The position numbers were made by a program, and so were the translations under genes. Shown piece after piece: positions 39,317 to 49,361 of a DNA stretch of 64,000 nucleotides; within the stretch, counting starts at the first letter, position 1; every line of letters begins with the position of its first letter. The notes beneath the pieces are model-generated. The model ran no database searches and was not told where the DNA came from. It was given only the letters and a program-made list of their open reading frames with translations. This stretch comes from JAGRKR01 sp041397725 (GTDB taxonomy: Bacteria > Pseudomonadota > Alphaproteobacteria > Rhizobiales > Hyphomicrobiaceae): positions 124,001 through 188,000 of the forward strand of contig JAWKVZ010000001.1 in assembly GCA_041397725.1 (NCBI GenBank). The letters run 5' to 3'.

Positions 39317-39701
39317 AGGGGACTGCCTCTCCCTGTGTTGCGCACGACCTGCCGGAGTCGGCGGGGCTCCATCGAGTGCAGAGGGATCGCGCTGTCACGT
39401 CCTTACGCTCCGTCCACGTTGTAGCATATCCGAGGATAGCCCATCATGTCGCGCTCAGCCTACCCCGATGACCACCCGCCCTGCACCGCTGCACGACAGC
39501 GCCCGGCGAAGGCGCGGGATTGCGAGCCGAGCGCCCTCGGGACACCTCATCCATAGCCTGTGGAATGGCTTTCGTCCAAGTCGACCAAAGTCGTCTCGTC
39601 CCAGCGGGCTGCGGCCGTTCGAGGGCGCGCCTGTGCGCCTTGCCCGTGCGCCCCCGCGCCGAGAGGCAGGCGTGCACGTGCCGTGCCGGCGAAGACTGGC
39701 G
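39317..39701. other. Intergenic region between DUF502 and SPOR genes
   Basis: These 385 bases hold no supported gene. Short open frames on both strands have arginine-rich, low-complexity translations typical of out-of-frame GC-rich DNA. The promoter for the DUF502 gene should lie near 39320-39450, where the sequence is somewhat less GC-rich; no clear boxes or terminator could be placed. Confidence 0.5.
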
Positions 39702-40757
39702 CTACTTCCCGATCGGGAAGCAATCGATGCTGTCGCCCGCTGATTTGATCTTGCTGCAGAATTGGGCAACCTTGGTGCGCGAGGCGAACGGGCCGATCTT
39801 GACCGTATAGAACGTGCCCATGTTGCCGAGCACGGTTTGCCCGATCGAGGGTTGCATCGTGCCGAGCAGCCGCTTGTGCCGGGCCTGGATGCGCGACGCC
39901 AGGGCCTGGGCCTCGCCCGGACTGCGCAGCGTCGCGAGTTGCGCCTCGTGCACAGCCCGGCCTTTGGCGATGGGCTTGCGCTCCTCGATCAGTCTCGCCT
40001 GCTTCGTGGCGACCGGCTTGATCTCGGTGCTGCGGCCCCAATCACCGGCCTTCGGCACGGCGGGCGGTACGGGCCGCGGCGCTGGGCGCGGCGTGATGCT
40101 CGACGTCGTCGGCCCGGGCTGTGGCTGTGCCGATCCGAAGATGCCGCCAAAGAAGCGTGAAATCGTCGTGCCGCTTCCGCTCGGCTGTGCTGCCGGTGCC
40201 GGCGCACGCGCGGGTTGCGGCGTGGCGGGGCGGCCGGAGCCGTTGAATTCGGTTTGCCAGCCGGCCGGGGTGACTGCGGGGCGCGCCGCGGGTGCCGAAC
40301 GCACGACCTCCGGATCGCCTTCACCCTTGAGCCCCACGGCCTTGTAGGCTTCAGCGCGGACGGCGATCGCCGCTTTGCGATCCCCCTCCGTCAGCCCGCC
40401 CTTGATCCACAGCGCGCTCGTCAGGTCGGAAATCGCCTGCGCGGACTTGCCGGTGCGCCGGTAGGCGACGCCGCGCGAATAAAGGGCTCTTGCGAGGTCG
40501 GCAGGAGGCAGGGCGCCACCGGCGAGGGCCTGATTGAACGCGCTGATCGCCTGCACGTTCTTGCCGGCCTTGAGCGCCTTCAATCCGGCCTGCAATGCGG
40601 ACGCGGCAGCCGGCTTGGCCTTGGCAGTGGGCTTGGCCGCTGGCGCGGGCTTCTTCGGCTCACGTGCGGCCACGTCGGCGGGCGCCGACAAGACGCCGGC
40701 TCCAGCTGCAAAGAGGCTCGCGGCAAACAGCAGTCCGCGACGGTCGTGATGGCTCAT
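39702..40757 (-). CDS. Secreted TPR and SPOR-domain protein
   Basis: The 351-residue protein has a signal peptide (residues 1 to about 32), a TPR-like region (about 55-130, with AISAFNQALAGG and ALYSRGVAYRRTGKSAQAI), a long Pro/Ala-rich linker, and a C-terminal SPOR-like domain (about 275-351) that includes EAQALASRIQARHK and FYTVKIGPFASRTKVAQFC. SPOR domains bind denuded peptidoglycan at division septa, and TPRs mediate protein contacts. It lies after glmS on the same strand with a 137-base gap. A cell-division or wall role is inferred. Confidence 0.82.
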   Translation of the reverse strand: MSHHDRRGLLFAASLFAAGAGVLSAPADVAAREPKKPAPAAKPTAKAKPAAASALQAGLKALKAGKNVQAISAFNQALAGGALPPADLARALYSRGVAYRRTGKSAQAISDLTSALWIKGGLTEGDRKAAIAVRAEAYKAVGLKGEGDPEVVRSAPAARPAVTPAGWQTEFNGSGRPATPQPARAPAPAAQPSGSGTTISRFFGGIFGSAQPQPGPTTSSITPRPAPRPVPPAVPKAGDWGRSTEIKPVATKQARLIEERKPIAKGRAVHEAQLATLRSPGEAQALASRIQARHKRLLGTMQPSIGQTVLGNMGTFYTVKIGPFASRTKVAQFCSKIKSAGDSIDCFPIGK

Positions 40758-40894
40758 CGTTCCGTACCCCCGGCGACGCCAGAACCGCTCTGCGGCCGTG
40801 CTGGTGTCCTTCCCTCACGCCTGGACCTTAAGAGAACCCGTCCAATGAGGCAATTCCTAGGCTGGCTTTCCGACTTCATCCCCAGCCTCGACGA

Positions 40895-42715
<1,821 letters not shown>

Positions 42716-42817
42716 GCTTGTCAATCCCTCCGCACGATGTCTCGCACCTAGCCGCGTTGCACGTCCCGGCACAAGTCACGCCATGTTACGAACTATGGCA
42801 TGCCCCGCCGTCGCCCC

Positions 42818-44176
42818 TCAGCCCTTCTTGTCGCGATGGCGCAGCATGCGCAGACGGAAGCGCTCGGCCCACTTGGTATGGGCCACCTGTGGCGATCGCG
42901 ATATGGCGAGGTCGCCAGCGGCAACCTCCTTGGTGATGACGCTGCCCGAGCCGATATAGGCGCCGTCGCCGATCTTCACGGGCGCCACCAGCGAGGAGTT
43001 GGAGCCGACGAAGGCGCCCGCGCCGATGTCCGTGCGATGCTTGGCGAAGCCATCGTAGTTGCAGAAGATCGTGCCGGCGCCGATGTTGGCGCGCGAGCCG
43101 ACGCGGCCATCGCCGATGTAGCTGAGGTGATTGGCCTTGGCGCCGCTTTCGACGGTGGCGTTCTTCACCTCGACGAAGTTGCCGATGTGCGCGTCCGGCC
43201 CGATGTCGGCGCCGGGCCGCAGCCGCGAGAACGGACCGACGATGGCGCCGGGGCCTATCCGGGCCTTCTCGAAATGACAATTGGCGCGGATGACCGCCCC
43301 GTCCTCAACCGTGACGCCAGGGCCGAAGACGACGTTGGGCTCGATCTCGACGTCGCGGCCGAGCTGCGTGTCGAAGCTGAGGTAGACCGTCTCGGGCGCC
43401 CACATCGTCACGCCCGCGAGCATGGCCGCGCGGCGGGCGCGGGACTGGAAGATGGCCTCCGCTGTGGCGAGCTGGGTGCGGTCGTTGACGCCGAGCACCT
43501 CGTCCTCGCCACAGGTGATGACCGACGCCGTCAGTCCGTCACCGTTGGCAATGCCGACGGCATCCGTCAGATAGTACTCACCTTTGGCGTTCGCGTTGCC
43601 GATGCGCGCCAGCAAGCCCGCCAGATGCCGGCCGCGGAAGCCCATGACCCCCGAGTTGCACAGGCGCACGGCGCGCTCCGCGTCGGAAGCCTCCTTATCC
43701 TCACGGATGGCCGTCAGGCGGCCGTCCGGCCCGCACAGCAGGCGTCCATAGCCGCCGGGGTCCGCCGCCTCGAACCCGAGCACGACGATATCGCTGTCAC
43801 CGGCAAGGCGCGTGCGCAGCCGCGCCAGCGTTTCCGTGCGCAGCAGCGGCGTATCGGCATAGAGCACGAGCACATCGCCGTCGTGACCAGCGATGAGCGG
43901 GCCGGCCGCCTTGACCGCATCCGCCGTGCCGAGTTGATCGGGTTGCACGAAGATGGCGGCGCCGGGGAAGCGGGCGACGGCCTCGGCCTCGACGTCGGCC
44001 ATGTCCGGCCCCACGACGACGGCCACGCGCGCGGCGCCGATCTCCTGGCAGCGCGACAGCACATGTCCGAGCATCGACAGATTGGCGATCCTGTGCAGCA
44101 CTTTGGGACGCGTCGAGCGCATCCGCGTGCCCTTGCCCGCAGCCAGAACGACGATGAGAAGCGAGCGTTCGCTCAT
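42818..44176 (-). CDS. glmU: Bifunctional UDP-GlcNAc pyrophosphorylase GlmU
   Basis: GlmU acetylates glucosamine-1-phosphate and then adds UMP, giving UDP-GlcNAc for peptidoglycan and lipid A. The 452-residue protein has an N-terminal nucleotidyltransferase domain with VVLAAGKGTRMRS and a C-terminal left-handed beta helix whose hexapeptide repeats are easy to see, including the acetyltransferase segment FVEVKNATVESGAKANHLSY. It is the first gene of glmU-glmS and diverges from the SPOR protein gene at 44446. Confidence 0.96.
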   Translation of the reverse strand: MSERSLLIVVLAAGKGTRMRSTRPKVLHRIANLSMLGHVLSRCQEIGAARVAVVVGPDMADVEAEAVARFPGAAIFVQPDQLGTADAVKAAGPLIAGHDGDVLVLYADTPLLRTETLARLRTRLAGDSDIVVLGFEAADPGGYGRLLCGPDGRLTAIREDKEASDAERAVRLCNSGVMGFRGRHLAGLLARIGNANAKGEYYLTDAVGIANGDGLTASVITCGEDEVLGVNDRTQLATAEAIFQSRARRAAMLAGVTMWAPETVYLSFDTQLGRDVEIEPNVVFGPGVTVEDGAVIRANCHFEKARIGPGAIVGPFSRLRPGADIGPDAHIGNFVEVKNATVESGAKANHLSYIGDGRVGSRANIGAGTIFCNYDGFAKHRTDIGAGAFVGSNSSLVAPVKIGDGAYIGSGSVITKEVAAGDLAISRSPQVAHTKWAERFRLRMLRHRDKKG

Positions 44177-44348
44177 GTCACGTCCCTTGGACCGGTCGAA
44201 CCTGTGGGTGGGCCGTCGGCCCGGCTGGCCGGTCGCTCTGCTAGTTTCCCGGCACTACTTAGCCGAGCGCGGCGTGACTCGCCACCTGCACGGACGCCAC
44301 GCCGCCAAAAGCTATCCACATATCTCTCGGCCGGCGTCGTCGCCAAGT

Positions 44349-44377
44349 TTGACCTCAGTGATCAGGTCTTTCAGCAT
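44349..44377 (+). promoter_or_regulatory. Candidate promoter with overlapping dyad
   Basis: TTGACC (44349-44354), a 17-base spacer and CAGCAT form a sigma-70-like promoter 69 bases before the SPOR gene. Its spacer is spanned by an inverted repeat, GACCT (44351-44355) and AGGTC (44364-44368), which could be an operator. Confidence 0.35.
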
Positions 44378-44445
44378 TTTAGCGAGATGACGGGCGATTC
44401 GCTCTATCCGTCAACGTCCTAACGAGCAAACGCGAGGCGTCTTCC

Positions 44446-45252
44446 ATGTCCGATCTGCTTCCCGACTCCCCGCTTGCCTCCCTATCGCCGCGGCGCTCCG
44501 CTGCCGGCAAGCTCTATCTCGGCATCTGGGGCCTGCTTGGCCTGGCTGCCGGCAGCTATCTGGCGCTGATGCTGGTCAAGCCGGAGGCCCTCGCGGTCTC
44601 CCTGGTGAAATGGCCGGATCAGCGCCCCGTCGTGGCGTCGCTGGAGGCCACCCTGGCCCAGACCAGGACCCGTCAGGCCGCGCTCGATCAGACCGTCACG
44701 ACCCTGCGGAGCGAGACGGCCGGCCTGAAGGCGCAGTTGGCGCAACGGCAGGCGGCGGAGCGAGCGCTGCAGGCGAAGGTCGCCGCGCTTGAGGAACAGC
44801 TCGTCGTGGCGCGTGCCCAGCCTGTCGCCAGGGTCGATCCGCGCAAGGCCGCGCGGGACGAGGCGAAGGCCAGGCGGGAAGCCGCGCTCAAGCCCGAGCT
44901 GACGGCGCCGGCCGATACCGGGCCGATCATCACGGTGCCAGGGTTCAAGATCGAGACCAGCTCGGTGCAACCGCAGCCGAGCCCGCGCCAGTATGCCATT
45001 CGGCTGAATACCGGACCGTCGCTCGACGCGCTGCGGCTGAGCTGGGCCGTGCTGACCGAGAACCACGGCAAGGTGCTGCGATCCCTGTCGCCACGCTACG
45101 TGCAGACGCAGGGGGCTGCCGGCGCGCCGGCCTACCAACTCGTGGCCGGTCCCTTCAAGGATTCTGCCGCGGCCCGACGCGCATGCCGCGCGCTGGCGGC
45201 GAAGGGCATCGCCTGCTCACCCACCAACTTCGCCGGCGGCGCGCTGCAATAG
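44446..45252 (+). CDS. Membrane-anchored coiled-coil SPOR protein
   Basis: The 268-residue protein has one membrane helix at about residues 23-45 (YLGIWGLLGLAAGSYLALML), then a coiled-coil stretch (about 62-125) rich in Ala, Gln and Glu, a basic segment, and a C-terminal SPOR domain (about 182-262) with RLNTGPSLDALRLSW, YQLVAGPFKDSAAARRACRA and a second Cys nearby. This layout fits a division-site protein anchored in the inner membrane that reaches septal peptidoglycan. It diverges from glmU. The exact role is unknown. Confidence 0.82.
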   Translation: MSDLLPDSPLASLSPRRSAAGKLYLGIWGLLGLAAGSYLALMLVKPEALAVSLVKWPDQRPVVASLEATLAQTRTRQAALDQTVTTLRSETAGLKAQLAQRQAAERALQAKVAALEEQLVVARAQPVARVDPRKAARDEAKARREAALKPELTAPADTGPIITVPGFKIETSSVQPQPSPRQYAIRLNTGPSLDALRLSWAVLTENHGKVLRSLSPRYVQTQGAAGAPAYQLVAGPFKDSAAARRACRALAAKGIACSPTNFAGGALQ

Positions 45253-45279
45253 CCGCCGCGCCGGCGCTGGGCGCCGTCA

Positions 45280-45301
45280 CCCGAGGCACGTGCGCCTCGG
45301 G
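45280..45301. terminator. Hairpin between convergent genes
   Basis: CCCGAGGC (45280-45287) and GCCTCGGG (45294-45301) form a perfect 8-bp stem with a 6-base loop in the 60-base gap between the SPOR gene and the metallopeptidase gene. It lacks a long T tract but is well placed to end both transcripts. Confidence 0.55.
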
Positions 45302-45312
45302 GGTCTGGCTTA

Positions 45313-46332
45313 TCAGGGATCGGCGATATTGAACGTGTCGCACGCCTGCATGCGGCCCTGGTCGAAGCCGAGCTTGAACCAGCGCACCCGCTGCGCCGAC
45401 GAGCCATGCGTAAAGGCCTCTGGGACCACGTGCCCCTGGGTTCGCCGCTGGATCATGTCGTCGCCGATCGCCGACGCAGCGTTGAGGCCTTCCTCGATGT
45501 CACCGGGCTCCAGCCGTCGCTTAAGCTGATCGGTGAGATGCGCCCAGACCCCGGCGAAACAATCCGCCTGAAGTTCCATGCGCACCTGCAGGGCATTGGC
45601 CTCTGTCTGCGACATGCGTGCCTTGCGCTCCTGCACGGCCTGCGCGATGCCGAGCAGCATCTGCACGTGATGCCCGACCTCGTGGGCGATGACATAGGCT
45701 TGCGCAAAGTCGCCCGGCGCCTGGAAGCGTCGTTTCAGCTCCTCGTAGAAGCTGAGGTCGATGTAGATCTTCTGGTCGAGCGGGCAGTAGAACGGCCCCA
45801 TCTGCGCCAGACCCGTGCCGCAGCCGGTGCGGATGCTGCCCGTGAACAGCACGAGCTTCGGCTTGCGGTACTCACGCCGCACGCTCTGGAAAACGCGGTC
45901 CCAGACATCCTCGGTATCCGCCAGGACACGCCGCACGAAGCGCGCCATATCGTCGCCGGAGGCCGGCCGTGGCGTCGTGGCGTCGGGTGTGGAGCCCGGC
46001 AGCTCGAACGGGTTGCGGCGCGGCATGCCCGGCCCCTGCGTCTGACGCCCAGGGCCTGGATCGAAGCGCGGCTGTTGCGGGATGCTCGGTCCGCCGGGAA
46101 GACCGGGCGGACCTCCGCCGAAGATCGTGCGAATGACCGTGCCGAGATCGCCGCCGGTCAGCAGGATGAAGCCCACGACCAGCAGGATCGTCATCAGGCT
46201 CATGCCGCCCTTTCGCCCACCCGGCATGGGGAACGGCATGCCACCCCTGGGGCCGCCCGGGAAGGAGCTGCCCTGCTCCTGCCGGCGATCCTCTACGTTC
46301 TCGCTCTCGCGATCCTTGTCGTCGTAGCGCAT
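45313..46332 (-). CDS. Membrane-anchored neutral zinc metallopeptidase (YpfJ family)
   Basis: The 339-residue protein has a Gly/Pro-rich cytoplasmic N-terminus, one membrane helix at about residues 44-62 (MSLMTILLVVGFILLTGG), a Pro-rich linker and a peptidase domain with the zinc motif HEVGHHVQ. YCPLDQKIYIDLSF, ELQADCFAGVWAH and the C-terminal ADP are further family marks. The substrate is not known. It diverges from serB. Confidence 0.9.
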   Translation of the reverse strand: MRYDDKDRESENVEDRRQEQGSSFPGGPRGGMPFPMPGGRKGGMSLMTILLVVGFILLTGGDLGTVIRTIFGGGPPGLPGGPSIPQQPRFDPGPGRQTQGPGMPRRNPFELPGSTPDATTPRPASGDDMARFVRRVLADTEDVWDRVFQSVRREYRKPKLVLFTGSIRTGCGTGLAQMGPFYCPLDQKIYIDLSFYEELKRRFQAPGDFAQAYVIAHEVGHHVQMLLGIAQAVQERKARMSQTEANALQVRMELQADCFAGVWAHLTDQLKRRLEPGDIEEGLNAASAIGDDMIQRRTQGHVVPEAFTHGSSAQRVRWFKLGFDQGRMQACDTFNIADP

Positions 46333-46504
46333 GGCGCGACCTCGCCCTCGCGTGGTTTCAGCTCCCGCCAGCGTGTACAGCTCCGCGCGAGCATCCGTAT
46401 GGGCTCATATCTGCACGCCTAGCGTTCCGAGACAAGGCCTGTGGTGTGCGAGAGACGCTGGACGATCCGCCGGCGCTTGGCTAAGGCCTAGCGGACCTGC
46501 GGAA

Positions 46505-47467
46505 ATGCCGACCGGACGCCGCGACGTCGGAGCGACCGCCGTGACTTGCGCCTTGGGAGACTGGACCTTGCAGACGACCGGAAACGCCGTGCTTGTGCTG
46601 ATCACCGCAGCGGGCAGCCCACCGCTCGTCGTGGACGAGGTGGCGGGTTGGCTCGACTGCGACTCGCGCCGGCTGACCTGGTTGTCGCCGGGCGAAGCCT
46701 GCGAGCTGGCGCTCGGCGCGTCGGTGGCGGACAGCCAATCCGCCCTCGCCAGGGCTCGCGCCAGCGTCGGCACGCGCCCCGTCGATGTTGCACTGGTGTC
46801 CAGCGACGGCCGGCGCAAGCGCTTGCTCGTGGCCGACATGGACTCGACCATCATTCAGCAGGAATGCATCGACGAAATGGCCGACATGATGGGGCTGAAG
46901 CCCCGCATTGCCGCCATCACCGAGCGGGCCATGCGGGGCGAGCTCGATTTCGCGGCCGCGCTGCGCGAGCGCGTGGGACTGCTTGCCGGTCTGGCGGAGA
47001 GCGAGCTGGCGCGCGTCTTCGCCGAGCGCATACAGGTGATGCCGGGTGCGCGCACGCTCGTGGCGACGATGCGCGCCTCAGGGGCCTACACGGCGCTGGT
47101 CTCTGGCGGCTTCACCTACTTCACCTCGCGCGTCGCCTCCGCCGTCGGCTTCGACATGAACAGCGCCAATCGGCTCGTCATCGAGAAGGGTCGCCTGACA
47201 GGTGAGGTCGAGGAGCCCATCCTGGGGCGCGAGGCGAAGCTCGAGACGCTGTCAGCCCTCGCCGCCGAGCGCGGCATCGCCGCCGGCTTGACACTGGCGG
47301 TCGGTGACGGCGCCAACGACCTCGCCATGATCAGGGCCGCAGGCCTGGGTGTCGCCTATCGCGCCAAGCCCATCGTGGCGGCTGAAGCGGCGGCGCAGAT
47401 CAATCACACGGACCTCACCGCCCTGCTCTACCTGCAAGGCTACCGGCGCGACGAGTTCGTCGGCTGA
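46505..47467 (+). CDS. serB: Phosphoserine phosphatase SerB
   Basis: SerB performs the last step of serine synthesis, removing phosphate from L-phosphoserine. The 320-residue protein has an N-terminal regulatory part (about residues 20-100) and a HAD phosphatase domain with the nucleophile motif ADMDSTII, VSGGFTYF, and AVGDGANDLAM with the metal-binding aspartates. ATG at 46505 is assumed; a TTG at 46568 with GGGAG upstream is a real alternative that would shorten the N-terminus by 21 residues. The stop lies 14 bases from the convergent DUF805-like gene. Confidence 0.94.
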   Translation: MPTGRRDVGATAVTCALGDWTLQTTGNAVLVLITAAGSPPLVVDEVAGWLDCDSRRLTWLSPGEACELALGASVADSQSALARARASVGTRPVDVALVSSDGRRKRLLVADMDSTIIQQECIDEMADMMGLKPRIAAITERAMRGELDFAAALRERVGLLAGLAESELARVFAERIQVMPGARTLVATMRASGAYTALVSGGFTYFTSRVASAVGFDMNSANRLVIEKGRLTGEVEEPILGREAKLETLSALAAERGIAAGLTLAVGDGANDLAMIRAAGLGVAYRAKPIVAAEAAAQINHTDLTALLYLQGYRRDEFVG

Positions 47468-47481
47468 GGCACGCAGCGCGC

Positions 47482-48306
47482 TCAGGTGCGCCGACGTCCG
47501 AATCCCGTCGGCATCGCGGGGCCGGCAGCCGGCGGCACGTGTCGGCTGCGCGCCCGCGCTACAGGTCCTGGCGGGACCGCTGGGTCCTCGCCCGGTCCGC
47601 GCCACCAGGAGCCGCCACTGCGGCTGGTGATGAGCATGCCGAGCAGCGTCAGGGGCAGAAGGGTCAATGCGATTCCGAGGGGTGTATTGAGAGCGGCGCG
47701 GAACTTCATCGCCTGCACCAGAGCCGACATGGCGCGCCGCCCGCGCATGCCAGAATACCCTGTTCGCATCGCGATGTAGGTCGCGATCGCCGCAAGCACG
47801 AAACCGCCCAAGACGACAGCCGCACCCATACCAAAAGCGCCGAAGCGCGAGGCCCCGCGTCCGTCCTCGTCGGAATCGACCAGGCAAAGGAAGACGATGC
47901 AGATGAGGGCCGCGATCAGGTACTTCGGCAGCGCCAGCTTCAGGATGCCGAGCACGAAGCCGACCGTCCACGGCGAGCCGAATACGACGGCGAATGCGGC
48001 GTCTGCCCAGAACAGAACGACCAGCACCCCGACCAGTGCCACCGGCAAGCCGGCGTCGCGCAGCCGGCGCACGGTGATCCCGAGCCAGGAATAAACGAAG
48101 ACGAGATAGATGATGGGCTTCAGATAGATGGCGACGACCAGAGCCAGTGCGCCACACGCTCCGCCGACGCCCCGGCAGTTCGTGGAATAGACGAAGGTCT
48201 TGAGTAGAAATGGAAAGGCGAACGTCACCGCCAGGAAGACCGCGATGCGGATCAGCGCCGCGATCGCATAGTCACGGCGCGACAGAACACCTCGAAACCG
48301 GAACAC
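47482..48306 (-). CDS. DUF805-like membrane protein, copy 1
   Basis: This 274-residue protein starts with GTG as MFRFRGVLSRRDYAIAALIR and has about six hydrophobic segments. The block YLKPIIYLVFVYSWLGITVR followed by RLRDAGLP, and FLCLVDSDEDGRG, recall DUF805-type membrane proteins, in which an arginine-rich loop follows the second helix. A last helix is followed by a Gly/Arg-rich tail. Function is unknown. It is the downstream partner of a clear paralogue at 48401-49258 (gap 94 bases). Confidence 0.7.
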   Translation of the reverse strand: MFRFRGVLSRRDYAIAALIRIAVFLAVTFAFPFLLKTFVYSTNCRGVGGACGALALVVAIYLKPIIYLVFVYSWLGITVRRLRDAGLPVALVGVLVVLFWADAAFAVVFGSPWTVGFVLGILKLALPKYLIAALICIVFLCLVDSDEDGRGASRFGAFGMGAAVVLGGFVLAAIATYIAMRTGYSGMRGRRAMSALVQAMKFRAALNTPLGIALTLLPLTLLGMLITSRSGGSWWRGPGEDPAVPPGPVARARSRHVPPAAGPAMPTGFGRRRT

Positions 48307-48400
48307 GACAAGCCTCCCCGAACATACGACAGGTAGACTAGCGTGGAACTCTTAAGGTTCGTTTGTCACTGGCGACGGATGCGTCGAGCCGCGGGCGATC

Positions 48401-49258
48401 TCAGCGACTGCGCCGACCGAACTGCGCCGGGCGCGGGGCCGCCCCCAACGCGCCGTCCGCATGCGCGGCCGCCCGGCGGCGCCTTGCCGGAGCGTCCGAA
48501 GGCGCACCGAGCGCCGGGCTCGAGCCATCACGCCCCTTGATCAGCATGGCCAGCAGCGTCAGCGGCAGGAGTGCGGTGGCGATCATCAAGGGCGGCCGGA
48601 TGGCGCCGAGAACCGCTTTCAGATTGTGAAAATCCGCGGCGGTCCGGGGATGCTCGCCAATGCCGTGGACCCAGCGCAGCATGACATAGCCCACGAGCGT
48701 CATGCCCAGGATGGCGACGAGCACGCAGGCGGCAGCGACTGGCGTGGCACCGAACCGGGCCATGCCACGCCCCTTCGCATCGCTGTCGACGAGGCAGAGA
48801 AAGGCGATACAGGCCAGCGCCGCAAGCATCAGGTATTTGGCAAACAGCTTGTATCTGACGAAGGTGATGAACGGCATCGTCCATTCCGCACTCCCGAACA
48901 CGCCCATGCTCGGAAAACCCCAGAGGCCCTGGCTGGCAGCTCCGAGGAAAAGCGCAACAAGGATGGCCACGAACCGTCCGGGAAGCCCGATATCGCGCAA
49001 GCGCCGCACGCCAATTCCAAGCCACGAAAAGACGAACAGCCAGTAGACGAGCGGCTTCAAGTAGATCCATCCGTAGGGCGCCAGGCTCATAAAGCCCAAG
49101 GCGCTGAGGCCATCGCCGCCCCAGAAAGCGGGAATGAGAGCGAGAACAATGACGACGATCGTCGGAAGCGCGACGATCGCCCCGAGAAAAAGCCCGATCC
49201 GGAGCGCCGCCGCTGCTGCGAACGCCTCTCGCCCCAAGACTCCGTGAAAGCGGAACAT
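48401..49258 (-). CDS. DUF805-like membrane protein, copy 2
   Basis: This 285-residue paralogue of the next gene starts MFRFHGVLGREAFAAAAALR with ATG. It shares YLKPLVYWLFVFSWLGIGVR then RLRDIGLP, KYLMLAALACIAFLCLVDSD and a late helix with LLPLTLLAMLI. The copies have diverged strongly in the loops, so the duplication is old. Function is unknown. It lies 103 bases after the ettA stop side, on the same strand. Confidence 0.7.
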   Translation of the reverse strand: MFRFHGVLGREAFAAAAALRIGLFLGAIVALPTIVVIVLALIPAFWGGDGLSALGFMSLAPYGWIYLKPLVYWLFVFSWLGIGVRRLRDIGLPGRFVAILVALFLGAASQGLWGFPSMGVFGSAEWTMPFITFVRYKLFAKYLMLAALACIAFLCLVDSDAKGRGMARFGATPVAAACVLVAILGMTLVGYVMLRWVHGIGEHPRTAADFHNLKAVLGAIRPPLMIATALLPLTLLAMLIKGRDGSSPALGAPSDAPARRRRAAAHADGALGAAPRPAQFGRRSR

Positions 49259-49361
49259 GGGCCGCCCCCTGTGCCAAAGACAGGAAGGTTAGCCTAGAAA
49301 CATTAACGCGCGTTTGCCTCCGCGTGCAGGCCCCCGGGCCGGGCTGCCGACCCTGCCGCTC

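Noticed and set aside
39444..39677. Small minus-strand ORF of 77 codons between the DUF502 and SPOR genes
   Set aside because: Arg-rich low-complexity translation, no ribosome site and no family resemblance.
40859..40888. Inverted repeat AGGCTGG/CCAGCCT just downstream of glmS
   Set aside because: The loop is 16 bases and no T tract follows on either strand, so it is too weak to call a terminator.
42716..42817. glmS ribozyme or riboswitch upstream of glmS
   Set aside because: The gap is only 102 bases and I see no glmS-ribozyme-like pseudoknot core; such ribozymes are mainly in Gram-positive bacteria.
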